Origin: Paraburkholderia rhynchosiae
Lineage (GTDB): Bacteria > Pseudomonadota > Gammaproteobacteria > Burkholderiales > Burkholderiaceae
Assembly (NCBI RefSeq): GCF_002879865.1
Contig: NZ_PNXY01000002.1
Span: forward strand, 248,001-312,000
Length of the DNA stretch: 64,000 nucleotides
Direction of reading: 5' to 3'
In this document: positions 54,481-63,587 of the stretch, one piece after another
Numbering within the stretch: the first letter of the stretch is position 1
Layout of the letters: the number at the start of each line of letters is the position of its first letter
Notes under the pieces: model-generated
Database searches by the model: none
Seen by the model: only the letters and a program-made list of their open reading frames with translations
What the model was told of the DNA's origin: nothing
Translations under genes and position numbers: made by a program

Positions 54481-55115
54481 TCCCGATGCATGTGATTGAT
54501 CGACAACTCCTGCAACGTCATTTCCTCGGCTTCGCTCAGTTCTACGACACACTTCATCCGCTACCGCCGGCACCGCGAAGGCGCCAGCAGGTTGGCGAAA
54601 TTCAATCGGGTGTGCCAGGAACACTATGCTCCATGCTGTACAATTCGTAAAATCGATTGTTTTGATGGAACACATCCACGCTATGGATAAGCTGGGATCA
54701 TGCGTTTCAAGGGCCTCGATCTAAATCTCCTCGTCGCGCTCGATGCTCTGATGACCGAGCGTAACCTCACCGCGGCGGCACGCAGCATCAACCTGAGCCA
54801 GCCGGCGATGAGCGTGGCCGTCGCCCGGCTGCGCGCCTATTTCTGCGATGAACTATTTACGATGAGGGGCCGGGAACTTGTCCCAACACCGCGTGCGGAA
54901 GGGCTCGCCGCCCCGATCCGCGAGGCTCTGGTGCACATCCAGCTCTCCGTTATTTCCCGGGACGTCTTCGACCCGGCCAAATCGGATCGCCGCTTCAGGA
55001 TCATCCTTTCCGATTTCATGGCAGTCGTATTTTTCCGAACGATCGTGGAGCGTATTGCACGGGAAGCTCCCGCCGTGGGCTTCGAATTGCTACCACTTCC
55101 GATGACCCCGATGAG
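54481..55115. repeat. Direct repeat, copy 1 (nod box + nodD 5' part)
   Basis: About 635 bases nearly identical to 61949-62584. Differences are few single bases and short indels; one missing G near 55100 frameshifts nodD here. The repeats lie in the same orientation about 7.5 kb apart. Confidence 0.9.
54641..54688 (-). promoter_or_regulatory. nod box 1 (facing nolO-nodSU)
   Basis: On the minus strand the sequence runs ATCCATAGCGTGGATGTGTT then CCATCAAAACAATCGATTTT and ACGAATTG, matching the rhizobial nod box ATCCAT-N4-TGGATG... ATCNAAACAATCRATTTTACC. It ends 12 bases before nodD-copy 1 and drives transcription away from it, toward nolO. Confidence 0.92.
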
Positions 55116-55116
55116 T
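54700..55116 (+). pseudogene. nodD: nodD, truncated copy
   Basis: The first 135 or so codons match the full nodD at 62168 almost exactly ([37 protein letters not shown]) up to LLPLPMTP, where a missing G shifts the frame and unrelated sequence follows at 55116. The LysR DNA-binding domain is intact but the inducer-binding domain is lost, so it cannot act as a flavonoid-responsive activator. A truncated protein with the DNA-binding half could be made and might compete for nod boxes (inference). Confidence 0.9.
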
Positions 55117-55477
55117 TTACAAAGCACTGCAGGATCGGGCTGCATCGACCGGCTGTCGCCAATCGGTTTCCACGGCTCGCTGAAAAAACGTCCACGGCAT
55201 GAAGTCGAGAAAACTCCTCTACAATCAGGTGTGCGAGCGCGAGGCGTTGATTATCTGCAAGGCTTCAAACTGTGGCGATTTCGCGGTTTGCTTCGGGCCA
55301 GAATGAAGATCTGGCTGGTCCAGGTAGCCCAGCGTGCCCACCCGGCGAAGTGTGCGGCGAGCGTCAGCTTTGACTAATGAAGCGATACTGAAACGATCGC
55401 CATGAACTGCAGTGGAGTTTTGCCATAGCCGTGCCGGGGAGATAGCGTCAATCAGTCAGTTGACCTTCCGGCGGCGA
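55116..55477. other. Gap after truncated nodD
   Basis: About 360 bases with short frames on both strands and no family I recognise. Confidence 0.4.
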
Positions 55478-55963
55478 TTATCGGGACGCGGACTGTGCGA
55501 GCAAGACTTCCACGACGTCCAAGCCTACGCAATCGATCGGGTCCAGCCTGCGCAGCTTGGCGATCAGCTTCAATGCAACGGCGCGCTCACCGCGCCGCAC
55601 GCTAATGAACGCAAGCGCCTTCAGTGTGAAGAGCCAGAAGCGGCCCGGACCAGGAATGGTGAAGTCGGTGTCGCCCGGCTGTACCGCACACCAGTCGCTG
55701 TCGAGCGACGCTTGCTGGGCGGCGACCGCCAAAGCCTTGGTCGCGACCTCCTGCGCCTCGCCAAGTTCGCCCCGGTTCGCATGGAACTTATACAGCAGAT
55801 AGTAGGGTGGCAGGCAGCGCGGGTACGACAGGACCGCAGTCCACAACGCGCCGGCCACATCGTCATTGCTGCCCCCGCGGGTCCTCTCGATCAACTGTAG
55901 GACGGGGGCGGGGACGTTGCCGCCGAACAGAGCGGTCGATTCGATACCAGTAATGAGATCCAT
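55478..55963 (-). CDS. Small TPR-like protein of the nif region
   Basis: A 161-residue, helix-rich protein with two tetratricopeptide-like units (GALWTAVLSYPRCLPPYYLLYKFHANRGELGEAQ in two pieces; FWLFTLKALAFISVRRGERA). ATG 55963 follows GGAG. It lies downstream of fixX on the same strand; similar small TPR proteins follow fix genes in other diazotrophs as I remember, but no function is known. The frame is intact. Confidence 0.6.
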   Translation of the reverse strand: MDLITGIESTALFGGNVPAPVLQLIERTRGGSNDDVAGALWTAVLSYPRCLPPYYLLYKFHANRGELGEAQEVATKALAVAAQQASLDSDWCAVQPGDTDFTIPGPGRFWLFTLKALAFISVRRGERAVALKLIAKLRRLDPIDCVGLDVVEVLLAQSASR

Positions 55964-56040
55964 CAATTTGCTCCGATATGGTGAGGCGTCCGGCCGCTTT
56001 TGCGGCGCGCGGAAGCCGATGTGACGATGGATGTGTTTGT

Positions 56041-56338
56041 CTACCCGAACTTGAGCTGGATGCCATGCCCGCCGCGCGGATACGCCCATTCGAGGTTGTG
56101 ATGGTCCATGCACAGAATGCGATAACTACGGCATTTTAGGCAGCCGCCGGTAATCAGCTTGACCGAGCCCTTGCTCTCCTTCCGATAACAGGAGACCGGG
56201 CACACGAATGTGCAGTTTTTTGGGAACAGTCGTTGGTGCAGACTTCGAGGATTTTGATGTGTACGTGCGTCGCCCGACGTCCACGCTGTAGAGGTTGTGA
56301 AACAGGTTTTCCTCGATATTGACAGTGACCGTTTTCAT
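56041..56338 (-). pseudogene. fixX: fixX ferredoxin-like protein with two frameshifts
   Basis: FixX is the iron-sulfur partner of the FixABC electron-bifurcating complex feeding nitrogenase. The protein is spread over three frames: MKTVTVNIEENLFHNLYSVD in the first; THVHIKILEVCTNDCSQK in the second; and CTFVCPVSCYRKESKGSVKL with GGCLKCRSYRILCMDHHNLE and WAYPRGGHGIQLKFG in the third. One base is missing near 56273 and one in an A run near 56223; restoring both gives exactly 100 codons. The Cys motifs are kept. The ATG overlaps the nifW stop (ATGA) and has GGAGAG upstream. Confidence 0.85.
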
Positions 56339-56682
56339 CGGAATGCTCTCCGAACTTGTACGTCGCCAACCAGCCCGGTCAGCGAGCGACTTTTGCGGAG
56401 ACTGGCCGTGACCTCGTGCTTTTTGGTCTTCTCTTTCTGCTCCGCGGGCGTGGGTACAATGAAGTGGTTGTCGGCCTTCTGCAGTAAGCATCGATAGACG
56501 GCGAGCACGGCCGTCGCGTTGTTACACGGCAGTTCTTTCTGTTGCTCGACGTGCTGAAAGAAGCGCTTGAGGGTGTGCAGGTGGCTCACGTTCACCACTT
56601 TCTCGTCGAGTGCGATGTCGAAGAATCGCGGGCAATCCTCGGCCGACGACAGACGACGCAGTTGTTCGATAACTTTTTGCAT
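56335..56682 (-). CDS. nifW: Nitrogenase-stabilising protein NifW
   Basis: A 115-residue protein of the NifW family, thought to protect or assist maturation of the MoFe protein. Recognisable parts are LRRLSSAEDCPRFFDIALDE and VVNVSHLHTLKRFFQHV, then YRCLLQKADNHFIVPTPAEQ. It follows nifV by 42 bases and overlaps fixX by ATGA, so nifV-nifW-fixX form one operon. No frameshift. Confidence 0.9.
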   Translation of the reverse strand: MQKVIEQLRRLSSAEDCPRFFDIALDEKVVNVSHLHTLKRFFQHVEQQKELPCNNATAVLAVYRCLLQKADNHFIVPTPAEQKEKTKKHEVTASLRKSRSLTGLVGDVQVRRAFR

Positions 56683-56724
56683 GTCGTTATTTCTATTCGA
56701 GATGTCTGGCCGCCATAACCCCGT

Positions 56725-57861
56725 TCACGACACTTTCAACCGCGTGCTGCGGGTTTGGGTCAGGAAACGGCGCAAATCGCCCGCACTCGGCGCCTGCTTG
56801 TGCTGCGTGGCGAAGGAGCGGATGCGCGCAAGCAGCAGCGGGATGAGCCGCTCCGGCACCCTCACGCCTAGAGCGTCGTAGGCCTCACGCACACTTTGAG
56901 ATCCAGAATGTTTCCCGAGTATCGTCGACCGTTGCCGGCCGAGCTCTGCCGGATCGAATCCCTCGTAGGTCGCGGGGTGCTCCGCGAGGCCGTCAGTGTG
57001 AATGCCTGACTCGTGGGTAAAGATGTTCCTACCGATGATGCTCTTGTTGAATGAAACTACGCGGCCTGAGGCTTGTTCGACCAGCGACGAAATGTCGGGC
57101 AGCGCTCTCGTGTCGACGCCGGTGTCTCGTCGCAGCAGGTGCCGTGCGCCCATCACGACTTCTTCCAGCGCTGCATTGCCGGCGCGCTCGCCCAGCCCGT
57201 TAACGGTGGTGCTTGCATGGGTCGCGCCGGCCCCAAGGGCGGCCAATGTGTTGGCTGTGGCGAGTCCGAGGTCGTCGTGCGCATGAATTTCGATCTCCAG
57301 ATCGACGGCAACGCGCAGCGCTGCAATGGCGTAGAAGGTCTTAAAGGGGTCCAGGATACCGACAGTGTCGGCAAAGCGCACGCGCTGGGCGCCGTGCTGC
57401 TGCGCGCATTGAGCCACTTCTATGAGAAATGAGGGATCCGCGCGCGAGGCGTCTTCCATGCCGAGGGAAATCCTGGGATGGTTTTTCGCCGCCTCGTCGA
57501 CGACGCGCGCGATCTGCGCCAGTACCCAACTGCGCGACTGCCGCAGCTTGTGTTGCAAATGAATATCCGAAACGGGAACGGAGAGATGAACGATATCGGC
57601 ATCGCAGCGCAATGCCGCCGTGAGATCCTCGTCGGTGAGTCGCCCCCAAACCATCAGGCGGGCGTCGAGGTTCAGGTCGACGATTGCAGCGATGCACGCC
57701 ATTTCGTCTTCGCCCATGGCAGGAATTCCGATTTCGAGTTCGGCCACGCCGGCTTGCGACAGTGCGGCGGCGATTGCGCATTTTTCCTCGGTGCGAAACG
57801 CGACGCCGGCGGTCTGCTCGCCGTCGCGAAGTGTCGTGTCATTGATGATCGGATAGAGCAT
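56725..57861 (-). CDS. nifV: Homocitrate synthase
   Basis: Makes homocitrate, the organic ligand of FeMo-cofactor, from acetyl-CoA and 2-oxoglutarate. The DRE-TIM start is [35 protein letters not shown]-type metal residues appear as [15 protein letters not shown] and [16 protein letters not shown], and the end has [13 protein letters not shown]. At 378 residues it is standard. ATG 57861 was chosen by alignment. It has a sigma-54 promoter 33 bases upstream and a NifA site. Some beta-rhizobia that lack nifV rely on the plant for homocitrate; this one keeps it. Confidence 0.93.
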   Translation of the reverse strand: MLYPIINDTTLRDGEQTAGVAFRTEEKCAIAAALSQAGVAELEIGIPAMGEDEMACIAAIVDLNLDARLMVWGRLTDEDLTAALRCDADIVHLSVPVSDIHLQHKLRQSRSWVLAQIARVVDEAAKNHPRISLGMEDASRADPSFLIEVAQCAQQHGAQRVRFADTVGILDPFKTFYAIAALRVAVDLEIEIHAHDDLGLATANTLAALGAGATHASTTVNGLGERAGNAALEEVVMGARHLLRRDTGVDTRALPDISSLVEQASGRVVSFNKSIIGRNIFTHESGIHTDGLAEHPATYEGFDPAELGRQRSTILGKHSGSQSVREAYDALGVRVPERLIPLLLARIRSFATQHKQAPSAGDLRRFLTQTRSTRLKVS

Positions 57862-57893
57862 GTCAGGGTCTCTTGAGTTGTCGCCGATGGACC

Positions 57894-57908
57894 GCAAGCA
57901 TTGTGCCA
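57894..57908 (-). promoter_or_regulatory. Sigma-54 promoter of nifV
   Basis: On the minus strand TGGCACAATGCTTGC matches the -24/-12 element TGGCAC-N5-TTGC with the invariant GG and GC ten bases apart. It is 33 bases before the nifV ATG. Confidence 0.85.
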
Positions 57909-58002
57909 AACGCGCATCTGCAGTCGGAGCTTAATTTGCGGGACGTTGACCGGCCCAATGTCGGGTTATGGCGGTGCATCATCCGATTGTTCGTGTCGCG
58001 AA

Positions 58003-58018
58003 TGTTACGTTCCGGACA
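58003..58018 (-). promoter_or_regulatory. NifA upstream activator sequence
   Basis: TGT-N10-ACA (TGTTACGTTCCGGACA on the plus strand; the motif is symmetric) about 100 bases upstream of the sigma-54 promoter of nifV, the usual distance for NifA. Confidence 0.75.
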
Positions 58019-58110
58019 ATGCAGCCGCCCTGCAGTTGGCTCGATCGGTTCCATCCGCTAGTGGACAGAATGTCGAACTTGTTCGCTTGATGCATACTCA
58101 AAACAATTAG

Positions 58111-58400
58111 TTAAACAAAGCAATGTTGACATAAACCGGTCGAGAGACCCGCCGCGATCAGGGCCGCAAAAGCGATATACGGATTCAGATCCGCACCGCC
58201 GACGCGGCACTTCACGCGCACGGCGTCCGAGCCTTCGCCGCGAAGGCGGAAACCGACCGTCCGATTGTCGTGGCGCCATGCGACCCTGGTCGGCACGAAC
58301 GTACCGAGATGGAATCGCTTGTGGGAGTTGATGTGGGGCACCAGAAAGAGAGTGATGTCCTCCGAATATTTCAGCAGGCCCCCACGGTAAAGGTGCATCA
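58111..58400 (-). pseudogene. Glutamine-synthetase-like C-terminal fragment (GlnT type)
   Basis: The minus frame contains YSEDITLFLVPHINSHKRF, GTFVPTRVAWRHDNRT, VGFRLRGEG and VKCRVGGADLNPYIAFAAL, the ATP- and glutamate-binding end of GlnT/GSIII-type synthetases. The N-terminal part is missing and similarity ends at about 58400 and again before the natural C-terminus. glnT-like genes occur on rhizobial symbiotic plasmids. Confidence 0.75.
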
Positions 58401-58715
58401 GATTGAGACGTTTTATGTGCAGATGCGGTACAAACGCTTTGCCGTTTTTCTCCAAAGGAGCGCGCAAAATGGATGCGACTGACCCGGCCGTCCCATAGCA
58501 TCCAAGATAAGTGGCGTGCCCGATCGCTCGTCCCGCTACAAACGCCGTCATATGCCACCACCAGCGTCGAAGAACCGCGCGTGAGATCCGCTCTGCGAAG
58601 CGCCACCGCGATTATCGAAAGTACTGTAGCGTCCGGTGCCGCCTTCGGGTTTGAGGTGACGGCCTGTTTCCACTCCCGTGTGGTACGTGGCAGCAGCGCT
58701 CCGTGACAGCCAATC

Positions 58716-59726
58716 CTATTGCTTAATATACATACGCAGTGCATAGGCTTTCAGCGGGAGCAGGAGAAAGAGGTTAATGGGTGTGTGAAGAGAAAAGCCA
58801 AGAAATCGAATCTGGCGAGCGCGAACCGATGCCATGCTACGGCGGATCATCGTCAATGATGCGATTGTCAGGGCAGTCCACCACGGCACTGTCGCTGTTA
58901 ATGCGAGCTGCGCGAGCCCCGCTAGGAGCGATAAGGCGAGAAATAGCGAGCCCAGATTCAGTCCGATCACGTCCGGCGTAAGGTAACGATCGAAACAGGG
59001 CAGCAGGCGCAGCGAAAGCAGCGTGTCCCGATAAGTACAGCGCGCCCAGCGCAGTTGTTGGCGCAGATACGCCCCCAATCTGTCGGGAACGACTGTCGCC
59101 GCAATGGCGTCCGGAACGTACTCGGTCCGATAACCTGCGGTCAGCATGAGAATCGTGAGATGGCGGTCCTCGCCGAAGTCGCTCGGCTTCCTCCGAAAAA
59201 ACTGTGTCTCGTACTGATTTAGCAGCAAAAGGGGCGCGGACCGGCGGTACATGGCACATGGACCGCCGCAGCACGTAACGGCACCGAATCGAGCCTGTGC
59301 GCGCGCTCTTCGTTGCAAGGCAGCCAGTACTCCATATCGATCAGCCCGGTCAACCAGGTGTCGCTCCGGTTGCTGGCGGTCAACTGGCATTTTCAATGCA
59401 AGCTTCGTGACCACGTCTGAGCCGATTATCGTGTCGGAGTCGACGTTGCGCAACAAATCTCCAAGCGAGCGGGCGTATCGCGGCGATCTGTGCCTTGCGC
59501 TTCCCATATTTGGGGGAACGCAATCACCCTGAATCTGGAGTTGCGCGTGTACGCATCGTACACCTCGGCCTCACGGCGTCGAGATGAGTGTCGGAGTCGA
59601 CACGCCGTCCGACAGCGATGACATGTTTGTCGGCTGGGCATAAGGCGCCTAGGTCCATTTATAGACAGTCGAGAGCAGCGCATAAAACGAGACAGGGACA
59701 GTGCTAGTTGTGGCAAGCATGTTCAT
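58716..59726 (-). pseudogene. nodC: nodC, chitooligosaccharide synthase, multiply disrupted
   Basis: NodC polymerises the GlcNAc backbone of Nod factors at the inner membrane. The start [20 protein letters not shown] is normal but a TAG stops it at codon 26. The segment with the nucleotide-sugar site (normally VIVPCFNE... VVDDGS) is deleted, the frame changes more than once (VYDAYTRNSRFRV in one frame; VDSDTIIGSDVVTKLALKM and CGGPCAMYRRSA in another), and a piece around DMEYWLAC is garbled. The C-terminal part is well kept, including DFGEDRHLTILML, YLRQQLRWAR and the terminal membrane helices. Its start overlaps the nodB end. Non-functional. Confidence 0.9.
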
Positions 59727-60396
59727 AGGGCGTCTGGTTCGTCCGGTGAGGTTGAGGAAGCGATCGGATTGCAAACCCCCGGTCATGCAATGCTGGAATC
59801 ATGAGGGACAGCGCCATGAGGGTCTGTTCGCGCAGAGCAGCGTGAGTGCATCGTTCCGACTCATCGGGAGGGGACCCGTCGTGCAAGAGAACAATTGCGC
59901 CAGGCCGGACAGAGGCCAGCACTGCGCTGACAATCGCGTCCACGCCGGGACGAGACCAGTCTCGCGGGTCTACCGACCAGTGGAGGGGCGCCAGACCAGT
60001 ACTCGCTGACGTAGTGAGCACTGCTTCGGTCCACATGCCGTACGGGGCACGCATATACCGCAGCGAAGCCTGGGGGCACGCCATCCTGATGACGCTGCTT
60101 GCCGTTAGTATTTCCTGTTGTACTTCGGTGGGTTCGCATCTGGACAGGTCCGGATGAGTCATCGTGTGGTTTGCGACCTCGTGCCCTTCTGCGATCATCC
60201 GTCGGATCAGCTTCGGCTGGTCCGCTGCGTACGCACCGATGACGCAGAAAGTCGCTGGCACTCGGTGTTCCGCCAGCACATCGAGGACGTCCGGTGTGCA
60301 AAGTGGATTAGGGCCGTCGTCAAACGTCAAATAAACGCTGCGACGCCCGGTGGTGTCAGCGCACTTGCTACGCGCTTCGGATAAGCAGTGCCTCAC
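59704..60396 (-). CDS. nodB: Chitooligosaccharide deacetylase
   Basis: Removes the N-acetyl group of the non-reducing terminal GlcNAc of the Nod factor precursor, the substrate of NodA. The NodB polysaccharide deacetylase fold is intact: [11 protein letters not shown] (metal Asp), [13 protein letters not shown] (HxxxH), RAPYGMW and IVLLHDGS. 230 residues, a little longer than some NodB. The start is GTG 60396 overlapping the nodA stop (GTGA), typical of nodAB coupling. Confidence 0.92.
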   Translation of the reverse strand: MRHCLSEARSKCADTTGRRSVYLTFDDGPNPLCTPDVLDVLAEHRVPATFCVIGAYAADQPKLIRRMIAEGHEVANHTMTHPDLSRCEPTEVQQEILTASSVIRMACPQASLRYMRAPYGMWTEAVLTTSASTGLAPLHWSVDPRDWSRPGVDAIVSAVLASVRPGAIVLLHDGSPPDESERCTHAALREQTLMALSLMIPALHDRGFAIRSLPQPHRTNQTPYEHACHN

Positions 60397-61025
60397 AGCT
60401 CTGGCCCGTTCCGATCAATTATCGTTCCGGTCGGCCACTCGCTCATTGACCGTCCAATCGGTAAGACGACAACGAGTACGTCCTCGATGCGCGTGGGCGG
60501 CGTATCGAGATGCACTTCTCGAAGGGTCGACCTCACGCGAACTCCAGACACAATAGTCGCCAGACCGTGTCGGCCGAGCAGCCTTGCAATATGTTGCCGC
60601 ATTGCGTGTCGAACCGTGCCGAAGCCGAATGGAACGCCTAGTTCCTGCAACACGGGATACATCACGCGCATTAAGTGAGGGATTCCGAGCCCCTCAAGAT
60701 CCGGACGTACCGCGTACAATCCTAGTTCGGCCACCAGTAGATCGACTGCGCCAACCTTGATGAAACGGCGCAGTATGCCGATATGAGCCGCTACGCCGCG
60801 TGCGTCGTAGCCGATTGCACGCACCTCTGGCCTCGCACCAGCCCAACTGTGATTGCCTTCGAATGGTTTTGCGTTAAACGCCCCGGTCGGTCCGTAGGTC
60901 TTTCGGAAGAACTCGGACAGTTCGATGTGGTCGACGAGTCGCAACTCGTTTTCCCAAGCCAGCCTCCACCGGACCTGAGAGCGCAGGGAGAGAGGTCCTC
61001 CAGCTGTGGACACGGCCAGGTTCAT
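60393..61025 (-). CDS. nodA: Nod factor N-acyltransferase
   Basis: Transfers the fatty acyl chain to the deacetylated oligosaccharide. The 210-residue frame is intact, with [60 protein letters not shown] and the C-terminal [19 protein letters not shown] 61025 has GGAGG five bases upstream; an N-terminal extension of 15 residues before the usual LRSQVRWR is normal for beta-rhizobia. First gene of nodABC here; the nod box is 1.08 kb upstream. Confidence 0.93.
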   Translation of the reverse strand: MNLAVSTAGGPLSLRSQVRWRLAWENELRLVDHIELSEFFRKTYGPTGAFNAKPFEGNHSWAGARPEVRAIGYDARGVAAHIGILRRFIKVGAVDLLVAELGLYAVRPDLEGLGIPHLMRVMYPVLQELGVPFGFGTVRHAMRQHIARLLGRHGLATIVSGVRVRSTLREVHLDTPPTRIEDVLVVVLPIGRSMSEWPTGTIIDRNGPEL

Positions 61026-61681
61026 GACTGCCTCCTATGCGCCGTCCGGCCTTTGAGGGTGGACCTGACGCACGCGAAGGACTTGCTGGGAAAGCGGTGC
61101 GATTGCAAGAAATCGTCTGCACTCTGGAACAGTTCTGGAATGAAGCCCGAAGAAAAGAGCATTACCGTCAACGTTTCACGGACCGATCGAACCTCATCCA
61201 CAACGGAAATTACATCGAGTGCGCGTGCCTTTCGCACCGGATCTACAAAAGACTTCTCCCGCATCTTCCGCTCGATCTGACTGCGGTCAACACGTGATCC
61301 ATTTGGCTGGGTCGCTGAAGCATTTGGCATCTGCAATCGGCTGCTACCGATTCGTCGCGAAGCCACGGCGAAGTCGAGCATTGGTTCAACTGTACGAAGG
61401 TAAGCGGCCGATACGGAAACGATTTGGACAACTATGCGAAGGTTTGCCGGTAGTAAACGCCTGCGCGTCATGCCAGACACGTGTCGCGTCGTGTCGGCGC
61501 GATCCAGCTTGCCCATGCCGCCGAAGACTGTGGCCGCATTGAACATGCGCCTCAGTTGATGCTCTGCGTACAACCGAGGATTTTTCTCGGAGTCGGGGCA
61601 AAGATCGACAACCATCCTGATATGCCTAAATTCCATTTCTCCGGCCCGACGTGTTGCTACAGTATTCATGAGAGCGTCCAC
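61022..61681 (-). pseudogene. Chimeric ORF ending in a response-regulator receiver fragment
   Basis: A 219-codon frame whose last 60 codons (VISVVDEVRSVRETL, MLFSSGFIPELFQSADDFL) resemble the start of a FixJ/NodW-type receiver domain, VxxVDDxxSVRExLxxLLxSxGF; the phosphoryl Asp region is missing. The first 150 codons are unrecognised. Its stop overlaps the nodA start (ATGA). It occupies the space where nodA should directly follow the nod box, so it is probably inserted material. Confidence 0.45.
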
Positions 61682-61784
61682 GAGAAATTGACCTGAAATT
61701 TGGTGCCGTGGCTTCCGAGAACGTTCAGCGAGCTCGGCATCGCCGTTTCCTTCGTGCAGGTGATGAAGCGTCGCCAGTGGTGCT

Positions 61785-62012
61785 TCATGTTCCCACCGTT
61801 ATGGCCGCCCGTCGGGCCGTACACGTCGCTGTTGCGCCATGCGTGAGCCAGTCACAGACCGACTGCCCGCTCACGTCGGATTGCTCGGCGATGAGCTTGG
61901 GCTTGGTCCTTGTCCGAGCAGCGGCAGGGTCGCGCTTGCGTGCGCGTGTCCCGATGCATGTGTTGATTGACAACTGCTGCAACGTCATTTCCTCGGCTTC
62001 GCTCAAGTTCTA
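61785..62012 (-). pseudogene. IS630-type HTH transposase fragment
   Basis: Reads LSEAEEMTLQQLSINT and later PKLIAEQSDVSGQSV, matching the helix-turn-helix start of an IS630-like transposase (LSEAExxTLQQLSxNH; PxxIAEQLGVSGQSVYNWAHAW). A shorter piece of the same (EAEEMTLQELSINHMHR) precedes nod box 1 at 54.5 kb. It separates nod box 2 from nodA. Confidence 0.6.
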
Positions 62013-62584
62013 CGACACACTTCATCCGCTACCGCCGGCACCGCGAAGGCGCCAGCAGGTTGGCGAAATTCAATCGGGTGTGCCAGGAACACTATGCTCC
62101 ATGCTGTACAATTCGTAAAATCGATTGTTTTGATGGAATACATCCACACTATGGATAAGCTGGGATCATGCGTTTCAAGGGCCTCGATCTAAATCTCCTC
62201 GTCGCGCTCGATGCTCTGATGACCGAGCGTAACCTCACCGCGGCGGCACGCAGCATCAACCTGAGCCAGCCGGCCATGAGCGCGGCCGTCGCCCGGCTGC
62301 GCGCCTATTTCTGCGATGAACTATTTACGATGAGGGGCCGGGAACTTGTCCCAACACCGCGTGCGGAAGGGCTCGCCGCCCCGATCCGCGAGGCTCTGGT
62401 GCACATCCAGCTCTCCGTTATTTCCCGGGACGTCTTCGACCCGGCCAAATCGGATCGCCGCTTCAGGATCATCCTTTCCGATTTCATGGCAGTCGTATTT
62501 TTCCGAACGATCGTGGAGCGTATTGCACGCGAAGCTCCCGCCGTGGGCTTCGAATTGCTACCACTTGCCGATGACCCCGATGAG
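61949..62584. repeat. Direct repeat, copy 2 (nod box + nodD 5' part)
   Basis: Second copy of the 635-base repeat at 54481-55115. It contains the IS630 scrap end, nod box 2 and the first 138 codons of full-length nodD. Confidence 0.9.
62109..62156 (-). promoter_or_regulatory. nod box 2 (facing nodABC)
   Basis: Minus strand ATCCATAGTGTGGATGTATT then CCATCAAAACAATCGATTTT and ACGAATTG; the consensus positions are all kept. It ends 12 bases from nodD and reads toward nodA, but IS debris and a chimeric ORF of about 1 kb now lie between. Confidence 0.92.
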
Positions 62585-63115
62585 GTTCTCCGGCGCGGCG
62601 AAGCCGATTTTCTTATCTTGCCGGAATTGTTCATGTCGAGCGTGCATCCTAAAGCGAAGCTGTTCGAGGAGAAACTCGTTTGCGTAGGCTGCCGCACGAA
62701 CAAGCAGCTATCAGGGCCGCTTACATTCGAGAGATACATGTCGATGGGGCACGTTTCGGTCAGGTTCGGGCGTACGCGGCGGCCCTCCATCGAGGAGTGG
62801 TTTTTGCTTGAGCACGGTCTCAAGAGACGGAACGAGGTCATCGTGCAGAGCTTTAGCATGATCCCGCCTATGCTATTAAACACTGACCGTATAGGGACGA
62901 TGCCTTTAAGGCTGGCCAAGCATTTCGAAGAAACGATGCCTCTGCGGATCGTCGAACTTCCGCTGCCACTTCCCGGATTCACCGAGGCCGTCCAATGGTC
63001 TGCCCTTCACAGCGGTGATCCGGCAAGCAACTGGATGCGGGAGATAATATTGCAGGAGGCGTCACGCATGGTTGCTCCGCGTAAGACCACGCGAAGACCG
63101 ACCCACCCAAGTTAG
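62168..63115 (+). CDS. nodD: LysR-type nodulation activator NodD, full length
   Basis: Flavonoid-responsive activator that binds nod boxes. 315 residues, normal for NodD. The N-terminal helix-turn-helix ([40 protein letters not shown]) is classical, followed by [19 protein letters not shown] and the effector domain ([40 protein letters not shown]). No frameshift. It starts 12 bases from nod box 2 and is divergent from nodABC, the standard nodD arrangement. It could also act on nod box 1. Confidence 0.95.
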   Translation: MRFKGLDLNLLVALDALMTERNLTAAARSINLSQPAMSAAVARLRAYFCDELFTMRGRELVPTPRAEGLAAPIREALVHIQLSVISRDVFDPAKSDRRFRIILSDFMAVVFFRTIVERIAREAPAVGFELLPLADDPDEVLRRGEADFLILPELFMSSVHPKAKLFEEKLVCVGCRTNKQLSGPLTFERYMSMGHVSVRFGRTRRPSIEEWFLLEHGLKRRNEVIVQSFSMIPPMLLNTDRIGTMPLRLAKHFEETMPLRIVELPLPLPGFTEAVQWSALHSGDPASNWMREIILQEASRMVAPRKTTRRPTHPS

Positions 63116-63174
63116 GAAACTGGGATCCTTGAGCAGGTTTTTGCGGCATGGACTTTCGGGGTTTCGAGGATTTT

Positions 63175-63480
63175 TTGGCGATATCTATATCGCCACGCCA
63201 GGCCTGATTCGGCGCAGTGACGGCAAACGCCTGATCGAGCAGGTTCGGCGCGACCGGCAAGCCGTGTGTCAATTTGGTTATTACCTTGAATTTGCGTTTC
63301 TGGTTGCAACGCAACCTTTGATTGCGACGCAGTCCCTTTATCGAATGTACGCCGACGTGCAAGCCATGCGCTACGAGGTGCCTTGCAGGTGTTCGGCCCC
63401 ATAACTCTCGCGGGAGCGCCGATGTGCGGCAGTATCTCCGCCTCAAGCCGGGCCCCTGCTGCGCGCGGTGACGCCGCCAT
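63175..63480 (-). pseudogene. IS3-family OrfB fragment
   Basis: The minus strand reads LWGRTPARHLVAHGLHVGVH then QKRKFKVITKLTHGLPVAPN, LLDQAFAVTAPNQAWRGDI, the segment just before and including the first catalytic Asp of IS3-type transposases (NLLDRxFxVxAPNQVWxxDI). The rest is absent. Confidence 0.7.
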
Positions 63481-63587
63481 CGCTCTATCCACGAATCAAA
63501 GACATAGTGCGGGGAGATAGTCGATCCTGAAAAATTCAGTTTGCGGTAGCGAGCCAAGCCAAGGGTGCGCCTGTCGGCGAACAGGAA

